DNA of 6,590 nt from Synergistaceae bacterium (GTDB lineage: Bacteria > Synergistota > Synergistia > Synergistales > Synergistaceae), in assembly GCA_030531285.1 (NCBI GenBank), contig JAUNNW010000078.1, forward strand, positions 1-6,590. Reading direction: 5' to 3'. The translations under genes and the position numbers were made by a program. Positions 1 to 6,298 of the stretch are shown in pieces (positions within the stretch are counted from its first letter, which is position 1; each line of letters opens with the position of its first letter). The notes beneath the pieces are model-generated. The model saw only the letters and a list, made by a program, of their open reading frames with translations. It was not told where the DNA came from and ran no database searches.

Positions 1-2284
1 TGTTCATGCGCTTGTTGACAAAACGTATGTCTCTGTGAAGCGTCGTATTGAACAGAGCACGCCCCGGGCACGTCAGTATCCATTTGCCTTCAGGATCAGG
101 ATCGCCCTTTTCGTTGACAGCATCGGTATGCCATTCGGGAAGCTTTTTAAGGAATATCTTCGAATGTACGTTGACAAGGTCATGGTCAAGCGCGGCGAGT
201 ACATCGTCAAGTTCGTTGAAGTACATGCCTTCGCCCTTCTGTCCGTCAAGTATTGTCGTAATGTAGAACATTCCAAGAATCATGTCCTGCGTAGGAACGA
301 CTACTGGTTTTCCGCTTGCCGGCGAGAGCAGGTTGTTTGACGAAAGCATGAGAACTCTTGCTTCCGTCTGAGCTTCAAGCGAAAGCGGAACGTGGATGGC
401 CATCTGGTCCCCGTCGAAGTCTGCGTTGAACGCTGTGCAGACAAGAGGATGCAGACGAAGCGCCTTGCCTTCGACAAGCACCGGCTCAAATGCCTGAATA
501 CCGAGTCTGTGAAGCGTCGGAGCACGGTTGAGCATAACTGGATGATCCTTAATGATGTCTTCAAGCAGCGCCCAGACTTCTTCCCTGCCTTTGTCTATGA
601 AGCGGCGTGCAGACTTGACGTTCGGAGCAAGCTGCAGTTCGACAAGCTTGTGCATGACAAACGGCTTGAAGAGTTCGAGCGCCATTTCTTTCGGAACACC
701 GCACTGATATATCTTGAGATACGGCCCTATAACGATGACGGAACGTCCTGAATAGTCAACACGCTTGCCGAGAAGGTTCTGGCGGAAACGTCCTTTTTTG
801 CCGCGCAGAAGGTCAGTAAGCGATTTAAGCGGACGGTTTCCGGCGCCAAGCACCGCTTTGCCCCTGCGTCCGTTGTCAATAAGAGCGTCAACTGATTCCT
901 GGAGCATTCTCTTTTCATTGCGCACTATAATTTCAGGCGCATGAAGTTCCTGAAGTCTGTGCAGACGGTTGTTTCTGTTTATAACTCTGCGATAGAGGTC
1001 GTTAAGGTCAGATGTCGCAAAACGTCCGCCGTCAAGCTGAACCATGGGACGGAGATCAGGCGGAATAACAGGCAAAACGGAAAGAACCATCCATTCCGGT
1101 TTGCTGTCGCTTTTCAGGAAATCGTCGGCAACCTGAAGACGTTTGACGAGTTTGCGCTTTTTCTGCCCTGTGCTCTCCGCAATTTCCTCGCGAAGCTGCG
1201 CTGAAAGCACATTAATGTCGATTCTCTTGAGCAGGGTAAATACGCCCTCAGCTCCGATGCCTGCCTCAAACAGCTTATCGTAGCTTCTGCACGCTCTTTC
1301 TTCGCGCTCGATAATTACGGAAGCACGCTGGAATGCCGATTTGCCAGGGTCAATGACAAGATAGCACGGATCTTCTATCGTCATTGTCTCTTCCTGTGTC
1401 GCGAAGCGTTTCGGATATTCTTTGTTCAGATCCTCTATCTCTGATTCTGAAAGCACGTCGCCCTTGGCGAATGGGAGATGCTTGGCTGAGGTGACGATGT
1501 ACGCCTCCTGGCTGCCGAGCTTTGCCGGTTCGCTGACAAGCTTTTTGTCCTCTTTTTTGCGTGCTTTGGCAGTTTCTTCCGTTACAGCCTCGCGCCCACC
1601 TTCATTGCCTTTTTTGAAAAGGTAGAAAGCCGGCTCTGCCGTAAATTCTTCGCCGAAATCTTTTTTGTATTTGTCATACTTGTCTTTGGTAAGGAGATCG
1701 CCCTCGCTGAGCGGGAACTCGTCAACCTTGCTGATTCTGTATGCCGGTTCCGCCTTGAACTGCGGGTCGTAATGACGGTGCACCTTTTCTTCTGACTGTG
1801 AGACAAGCGAACCTTTCAGCGAAGTAAGAATGCCTGCGCTTACGACTTTGTAGGAGCGTTCTCTGCGGCGTGAAGGAGCAAAATACACAACTTTCTCAAG
1901 ATCCTTTGTGGACGCGCCTATAAGAAGGCTGAGACGGCTTGGAATGCCGCGCAAATACCAAATGTGAACGACCGGTGCGGCAAGCTCTATGTGCCCCATG
2001 CGCTCACGGCGTACGCGGTTATCGGTAACTTCAACGCCGCATCTGTCACACACCACTCCGCGGAATTTAGGGCCGCTGCGTTTGTATTTTCCGCAGGCAC
2101 ATTCGTAGCTCTTGGTTGGGCCGAAAATACGCTCGCAGAACAGGCCTTCTTTTTCTGGACGAAGCGTTCTGTAGTTAATCGTTTCAGGCTTTTTTACTTC
2201 GCCTTTGGAAAGCTCCCTGATTCTTTCCGGTGAAGAAAGTTTAATGCGTACGCCGACTATTTCACGGTTGATTGCGTCTGTCAT
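1..2284 (-). CDS. rpoC: RNA polymerase beta' subunit, N-terminal 761 codons (runs off the left edge)
   Basis: DNA-directed RNA polymerase beta', the subunit that supplies the Mg-binding catalytic aspartates and most of the clamp. I read it as one open frame of 761 codons from the ATG at 2284 to the window edge. Seen in order: N-terminal GEVKKPETINYRT (28-40); a zinc-finger set Cys62, Cys64, Cys79 and Cys82; VRRERMGHIELA (91-102); an extra segment of about 160 residues (roughly 136-314); the sigma-binding clamp helices starting at DLNDLYRRVINRNNR (426-440); the switch/lid region with GRFRQNLLGKRVDYSGRS (498-515); and the catalytic NADFDGDQM (620-628, bases 401-427) with Asp622, Asp624 and Asp626. 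In E. coli this motif lies near residue 460, so the offset measures the insert. The bridge helix, trigger loop and C-terminus lie outside the window. The start is fixed by the Shine-Dalgarno sequence at 2293-2300 and by alignment of the N-terminus to the family. It is co-transcribed with rpoB. The identification is certain; the gene is incomplete only because of the window edge. Confidence 0.99.
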   Translation of the reverse strand, partial: MTDAINREIVGVRIKLSSPERIRELSKGEVKKPETINYRTLRPEKEGLFCERIFGPTKSYECACGKYKRSGPKFRGVVCDRCGVEVTDNRVRRERMGHIELAAPVVHIWYLRGIPSRLSLLIGASTKDLEKVVYFAPSRRRERSYKVVSAGILTSLKGSLVSQSEEKVHRHYDPQFKAEPAYRISKVDEFPLSEGDLLTKDKYDKYKKDFGEEFTAEPAFYLFKKGNEGGREAVTEETAKARKKEDKKLVSEPAKLGSQEAYIVTSAKHLPFAKGDVLSESEIEDLNKEYPKRFATQEETMTIEDPCYLVIDPGKSAFQRASVIIEREERACRSYDKLFEAGIGAEGVFTLLKRIDINVLSAQLREEIAESTGQKKRKLVKRLQVADDFLKSDSKPEWMVLSVLPVIPPDLRPMVQLDGGRFATSDLNDLYRRVINRNNRLHRLQELHAPEIIVRNEKRMLQESVDALIDNGRRGKAVLGAGNRPLKSLTDLLRGKKGRFRQNLLGKRVDYSGRSVIVIGPYLKIYQCGVPKEMALELFKPFVMHKLVELQLAPNVKSARRFIDKGREEVWALLEDIIKDHPVMLNRAPTLHRLGIQAFEPVLVEGKALRLHPLVCTAFNADFDGDQMAIHVPLSLEAQTEARVLMLSSNNLLSPASGKPVVVPTQDMILGMFYITTILDGQKGEGMYFNELDDVLAALDHDLVNVHSKIFLKKLPEWHTDAVNEKGDPDPEGKWILTCPGRALFNTTLHRDIRFVNKRMN

Positions 2285-5200
2285 TTATTCGTCCTCCCCC
2301 TTATCCGAATCTTCGCTTTCAAATATATCACGCTCTGTTGCTTTGCCGGAAAGTATTTCAGCGTCTGTATCTTCGTCCGTTATATGCAGTCCGTCCAGTT
2401 CATCCGAGTCATCGCCGAATATGAGGTCTGTTGACCTGTTTTCCGTTTCGGCGCCGAACACGTCTATTGAATCTATGCCTGCATCCGGTTTCATTGAATA
2501 ACGTTTAAATCCTCTGTTGTCGTCCTCATCGCTGTTCACAACGAGTTCGCCGAACGTTCCGTCTGAATACTTGATTTCAACGTCAAGACCAAGTCCCTGA
2601 AGTTCTTTGATAAGAACTCTGAAGCTTTCCGGAACTCCGGGTTTTGAAAGGTTTTCGCCCTTGACAATCTTCTCGTAGGTCTTGAGTCGCCCGTGGATAT
2701 CGTCGGATTTAATCGTAAGCATTTCCTGAAGCACGTGCGACGCGCCGTAGCCTTCAAGAGCCCAAACTTCCATTTCGCCGAAACGCTGTCCGCCGAACTG
2801 TGTCTTACCGCCGAGAGGCTGCTGTGTGATAAGGCTGTACGGTCCTATTGAACGCGCGTGAATCTTGTCGTCAACAAGGTGAATAAGTTTCATCATATAC
2901 ATAACCCCGACCGTAACCTTGTTTGCCATTGGTTCACCGGTGCGTCCGTCGTAAAGGGTAATTTTGCTGTCGTCACGGAGATCCTGATATTTATTGTCTC
3001 TTACCTGTGAAAGCAGATCCCTGATTTCCTCTCCTGTTGCGGAGTCAAAAACAGGCGTTGTCGTTTTCCAGCCGTTCTCCATTGCAACAAAACCGAGCAT
3101 CGTTTCAAGAACCTGCCCGAGATTCATTCGGCTCGGAACGCCCAGAGGATTAAGAACAACATCGACCGGTGTACCGTCTGCAAGGTAAGGCATATCCTCT
3201 TCAGCCATAATTCTTGATACGCAGCCTTTGTTTCCGTGGCGTCCCGCCATCTTGTCGCCTTCCGTTATCTTGCGGAACTGCGCAACATAGACCTTGACTA
3301 CGCGGCTAACCCCCGGTGAAAGATCCTCTGCGTGCGTTGCGCGGTCAAGCATCTTGATGTCAACAACCGTACCGCCTTCGCCGTGAGGAACTCTGAGCGA
3401 CGTGTCACGCACTTCACGCGCCTTTTCGCCGAATATGGCGCGGAGCAGTTTTTCTTCCGGAGTCTGGTCTGACTCGCCCTTCGGCGTAACCTTTCCGACA
3501 AGAATGTCTCCCGCTTTAACCTTGGCTCCGATACGGACGATGCCTTCCTCGTCAAGATTTTTAAGCGCGTCTTCGCCGACGTTCGGAATATCGCGCGTGA
3601 TTTCTTCAGGACCGAGCTTCGTGTCGCGCGACTCAATTTCGTATTCTTCAATATGTATAGAAGTGTAGTAATCTTCTTTGACCAGACGTCTGTTAAGCAG
3701 AATTGCGTCTTCAAAGTTGTAGCCTTCCCATGAAACGAAGGCAACAAGCACGTTGCGTCCGAGAGCGAGTTCCCCGTCCTGGCATGCCTGTCCGTCGGCT
3801 ATAACTTCTCCGGCGGCAACCTGCTGTCCGTTCTCGACTATCGGTCTTTGGTGAATAATTGTACTCTGGTTTGAACGGCGGAATTTCGGCATTCTGTAGA
3901 TATCCTTATCATCAAGGAAATCTTCAGGACTGAGATTCTGCAGAAGGTCGCCGTGTTCCTTGCGGAATTTTTCCTTTTCCTTCCTGCCGTTCGGAACGTC
4001 GATTTCAATCCTGTCCGCGTCGACATAAGTGACCACGCCCGGACGGCGGGCAACAACACATGAGCCTGAATCCTTTGCAATGTTGTGCTCAATGCCTGTA
4101 CCGACGCGCGGCGAATCCGGGAAAACAAGAGGAACAGCCTGACGCTGCATGTTTGAACCCATAAGTGCGCGGTTGGCATCGTCATGTTCGAGGAACGGGA
4201 TAAGTGCCGTAGAAATTGAAACTATCTGTTTCGGGGAAACATCAATGTAATCAAGATCTTCAGGCTGTATTTCTATCGTATTGTCATGATGGCGGACGTA
4301 GATGCCGTTCTGTCCGGGAAGCGGGTGTACGTAGCCCTTCTCGTCAATAGGCATATCTGCGCGGCCGATGTAAAATTCGTCCTCATCGTCCGCCGACAGA
4401 TATTCAATCTGGTCTGTGACGCGTCCGTTGACAACCTTTCTGCGCGGGCAGATAAGGAAGCCGTATTCGTTAATCTTCGCGAACGAGGCAAGCGAAGTAA
4501 CAAGACCGATGTTCGGACCTTCAGGCGTTTCGATCGGGCAGATGCGTCCGTAGTGCGTATGGTGAACGTCGCGCGCTTCAAAGCCTGCTCTGTCGCGCGA
4601 GATACCTCCGGGACCGAGCGCAGACAGACGGCGTCTGTGCGTAAGCTCTGCAAGCGGGTTTGTCTGGTCCATAAACTGAGAAAGCTGTCCTGAACCGAAG
4701 AACTCGCGAAGCGCCGCCGAAATCGGGCGCACGTTGATAAGATCCTTCGCCATTGCCGATGCAAGATCTGAAATTGTCGTCATGCGTTCACGCGCGATTC
4801 TCTCCATACGGAGCATACCGATACGTACCTGATTCTGGAGCAGCTCGCCGACAGCGCGTACGCGGCGGTTGCCGAGGTGGTCGATGTCGTCTGTATGCTC
4901 TTCGTTGTCGCGGAGCCTGATAAGACCGTTGACAAACGCCACAATATCCTCTACTGTGAGCAGTCTCTCGTCAGCGTCAATATTCAGCCCAAGACGTTTG
5001 TTGATCTTGTAGCGGCCGACAACACCAAGACTGAAACGGCGCGGATCCTTAAAAATGCCGTTGACGTACTCAATGGCGTTCTCCATGCGCACCGGTTCGT
5101 TCGGACGCAGTGCGCGGAAAAATTCCATGGAAGCGGAATCGTGCGAATCCGACTTGTCACGGTCAATAGTCGTCGTTATCGCACGGTCAACATCCCAGAC

Positions 5201-6061
5201 CTTCACCGTTGTCTTGCCGGCTTTGAAAAGCGCGTCAATACTTTCCTTTGCGACTCTCGTATTCTTTGCGAGAAGCACGGAAGAACCGTCAACATTAACT
5301 TCGACGTCTTCGGCAAGCAGCATGCCCATAACGTTGTCCTTAACGATATCCTTCTCCGCCGCCTGAGCGTCAAAGAGAGCAAGAATGTCATCCGTATCGG
5401 ACACCCCGTAGACGCGGAGCATTGTGGCTACGGAAACCTTCTTGCGGTTGTCAACCTTTACCGAAATCTGCCCGTCGGGAGCAAGTTCAAACTCCATCCA
5501 CGCGCCGCGGTCCGGAATAAGCTTTGCGCCGTACGTCTCCTGACCCGGTATTGACAAATCAGCATTGTAATAAATACCCGCGGAACGCGCCAGCTGGTTG
5601 ACAACGACACGCTCCGTTCCGTTAATGATGAACGTTCCTCTGTCTGTCATGGCAGGGAAGTCACCGAGGAAAATATCTTCTTCTTTGATTTCTCCCGTCT
5701 TATCGTTCCTCAGCCTGATCGTCGCACGCAGCGGTCTCGACCATGTAAGGTCCCTGCTGCGAGCCTCATCAAGACTTGTTGAAACAGGCTCAACGGAATA
5801 TTTGACGAATTCCAGAGCGAAGGAACCGTCATAACTCGTTATCGGAAAAATTTCTTCGAAAAGCTCCTGAATCCCCTGAGACTTTCTCTTCTCAGGTTCA
5901 ACATCAGCCTGGAAAAACCACTGATACGAATTACGCTGGACTTCCACAAGATCCGGAAGCTCAGTCGGCTTACGCATACCGGCTTTTACCGCTTCGGCTT
6001 CTTTTCCGAACTTAATGCGCCGCTCAAACGCATTTCCCAAAGATGTTGCCTTTTCCTGCAT
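2285..6061 (-). CDS. rpoB: RNA polymerase beta subunit, complete, 1258 aa
   Basis: DNA-directed RNA polymerase beta, partner of beta' in the catalytic core and the target of rifamycins. Seen: the protrusion with GTERVVVNQLARSAG (148-162); a lobe with a short insert before FFRALRPNEP (314-323); the rifampicin pocket at 456-487 (GSGQLSQFMDQTNPL onward); ICPIETPEGPNIGL (507-520); NRALMGSNMQRQAVP (630-644); GYNFEDAI (780-787); the active-site lysine region EGDKMAGRHGNKG with Lys937 and Lys945; and the C-terminal anchor LQEMLTIKSDDIHGR (1111-1125). The usual rifampicin-contact positions (E. coli Q513, D516, H526, R529, S531) keep their residues here as Q462, D465, H475, R478 and S480. This predicts susceptibility, although E. 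coli S522 is Ala471, as in Bacillus. The protein is shorter than the 1342-residue E. coli subunit because the large insert before the lysine motif is absent, while an acidic tail (about 1175-1258) is added. The start is supported by GGGGAGG 8 nt upstream. It is first gene of the rpoBC operon. Confidence 0.99.
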   Translation of the reverse strand: MQEKATSLGNAFERRIKFGKEAEAVKAGMRKPTELPDLVEVQRNSYQWFFQADVEPEKRKSQGIQELFEEIFPITSYDGSFALEFVKYSVEPVSTSLDEARSRDLTWSRPLRATIRLRNDKTGEIKEEDIFLGDFPAMTDRGTFIINGTERVVVNQLARSAGIYYNADLSIPGQETYGAKLIPDRGAWMEFELAPDGQISVKVDNRKKVSVATMLRVYGVSDTDDILALFDAQAAEKDIVKDNVMGMLLAEDVEVNVDGSSVLLAKNTRVAKESIDALFKAGKTTVKVWDVDRAITTTIDRDKSDSHDSASMEFFRALRPNEPVRMENAIEYVNGIFKDPRRFSLGVVGRYKINKRLGLNIDADERLLTVEDIVAFVNGLIRLRDNEEHTDDIDHLGNRRVRAVGELLQNQVRIGMLRMERIARERMTTISDLASAMAKDLINVRPISAALREFFGSGQLSQFMDQTNPLAELTHRRRLSALGPGGISRDRAGFEARDVHHTHYGRICPIETPEGPNIGLVTSLASFAKINEYGFLICPRRKVVNGRVTDQIEYLSADDEDEFYIGRADMPIDEKGYVHPLPGQNGIYVRHHDNTIEIQPEDLDYIDVSPKQIVSISTALIPFLEHDDANRALMGSNMQRQAVPLVFPDSPRVGTGIEHNIAKDSGSCVVARRPGVVTYVDADRIEIDVPNGRKEKEKFRKEHGDLLQNLSPEDFLDDKDIYRMPKFRRSNQSTIIHQRPIVENGQQVAAGEVIADGQACQDGELALGRNVLVAFVSWEGYNFEDAILLNRRLVKEDYYTSIHIEEYEIESRDTKLGPEEITRDIPNVGEDALKNLDEEGIVRIGAKVKAGDILVGKVTPKGESDQTPEEKLLRAIFGEKAREVRDTSLRVPHGEGGTVVDIKMLDRATHAEDLSPGVSRVVKVYVAQFRKITEGDKMAGRHGNKGCVSRIMAEEDMPYLADGTPVDVVLNPLGVPSRMNLGQVLETMLGFVAMENGWKTTTPVFDSATGEEIRDLLSQVRDNKYQDLRDDSKITLYDGRTGEPMANKVTVGVMYMMKLIHLVDDKIHARSIGPYSLITQQPLGGKTQFGGQRFGEMEVWALEGYGASHVLQEMLTIKSDDIHGRLKTYEKIVKGENLSKPGVPESFRVLIKELQGLGLDVEIKYSDGTFGELVVNSDEDDNRGFKRYSMKPDAGIDSIDVFGAETENRSTDLIFGDDSDELDGLHITDEDTDAEILSGKATERDIFESEDSDKGEDE
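2293..2300 (-). promoter_or_regulatory. Shine-Dalgarno sequence of rpoC inside the 3' end of rpoB
   Basis: The minus strand reads GGGGGAGG, ending 8 nt before the rpoC ATG at 2284-2282. It lies within the last rpoB codons, which encode Lys-Gly-Glu-Asp-Glu. The rpoB TAA (2287-2285) abuts the rpoC ATG with no gap (TAAATG). A ribosome finishing beta is therefore placed on the rpoC start, which favours near-equal synthesis of the two large subunits. The coupling is inferred from spacing. Confidence 0.9.
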
Positions 6062-6076
6062 GGGAGCAGCCTCCCC
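6062..6076 (-). promoter_or_regulatory. rpoB Shine-Dalgarno sequence inside a small hairpin
   Basis: The minus strand reads GGGGAGG (6076-6070), 8 nt before the rpoB ATG at 6061. The same bases form half of a perfect 5-bp stem: GGGAG (6075-6071) pairs with CTCCC (6066-6062) around the loop GCTG. The stem ends on the base before the start codon. In the folded state the core of the Shine-Dalgarno sequence is paired. The ribosome site is clear; a regulatory role for the fold is inference, because a 5-bp GC-rich stem may simply be melted by the ribosome. Confidence 0.85.
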
Positions 6077-6086
6077 AACGAAAATT

Positions 6087-6105
6087 TAGGCGCGCAAAAC
6101 GCCTA
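6087..6105 (-). promoter_or_regulatory. Leader hairpin upstream of rpoB
   Basis: In the transcribed leader, TAGGCG (6105-6100) can pair with CGCCTA (6092-6087) around a 7-nt loop TTTTGCG. The stem is followed by AATTTTCG, a short U-run. The six base pairs and four U residues make a weak terminator-like shape. It could act as a partial attenuator or a 5' mRNA stabiliser, or be incidental. The sequence alone does not decide between these. Confidence 0.4.
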
Positions 6106-6129
6106 TTGTATAGATTAACGCAAGTGATA

Positions 6130-6168
6130 ATTATAGCAAAAAAAATTTCCCTGTCAACATATTTTTTT
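6130..6168 (-). promoter_or_regulatory. Strong sigma-70-type promoter of rpoBC
   Basis: On the minus strand: a perfect -35 TTGACA (6157-6152), a 16-bp spacer, and a perfect -10 TATAAT (6135-6130). TGC directly precedes the -10 and gives the extended TGn motif. An A7 tract (6168-6162) lies just upstream of the -35 and could act as an UP element binding the alpha C-terminal domain. The spacer contains a T8 run (6145-6138). Transcription probably starts near A6125 or G6121, giving a leader of about 60 nt. This is the only promoter I can support in the window, and it drives rpoB and rpoC. Confidence 0.93.
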
Positions 6169-6216
6169 CAGAACAGGCTCGTTTTTTGGGCTCCGAAAAG
6201 ACCCCTGTAAAGACGA

Positions 6217-6273
6217 CTAAAAACAAAACCGAAATACACAGCGGCTTGGAAATTCCAAGCCGCTGTTGTTTTT
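6217..6273 (-). terminator. Intrinsic terminator of the adhesin gene, bidirectional in form
   Basis: A 12-bp perfect stem pairs 6238-6249 with 6255-6266 around the loop AAATT, with CAGCGGC at the base and the mirror GCCGCTG opposite. Reading on the minus strand, as the adhesin gene is read, the stem is followed after a few bases by TTTTGTTTTT (6228-6219). On the plus strand it is followed directly by TTGTTTTT (6266-6273), which is the better U-tract. It lies about 30 bases past the adhesin stop codon and about 80 bases before the rpoB -35, so it should isolate the two transcripts. No plus-strand gene is visible to its left, so the good plus-strand tail either reflects symmetry or blocks antisense transcription into the adhesin. 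Confidence 0.85.
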
Positions 6274-6298
6274 ACTTTTCTCGTGTATACCGTTCAGG

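Noticed and set aside
392..751. A plus-strand frame of 119 codons opposite rpoC.
   Set aside because: It is antisense to the catalytic motif region of rpoC, has no recognisable domain, and overlaps other short frames on both strands. It is a coding shadow.
3298..4764. Several minus-strand frames (3298-3747, 3838-4185, 4273-4764) in another phase of rpoB.
   Set aside because: They are same-strand frame shadows of rpoB, rich in Arg and Ser from shifted reading. The rpoB frame is unbroken through the region.
4877..5554. A 225-codon open frame on the plus strand inside rpoB, the longest antisense frame.
   Set aside because: It lies wholly within the certain rpoB coding sequence, its translation shows no recognisable motif, and I see no promoter or ribosome site before it. 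Antisense frames of this size are common opposite codon-biased genes.
5551..5573. A plus-strand TTGACA followed by TAATAA.
   Set aside because: The spacing is only 11 bp, which is too short for a promoter, and the site lies inside rpoB coding sequence with no gene to drive.
6105..6112. A second -10-like sequence, TACAAT, in the leader on the minus strand.
   Set aside because: No plausible -35 lies about 17 bp upstream, and the consensus promoter just before it accounts for transcription.
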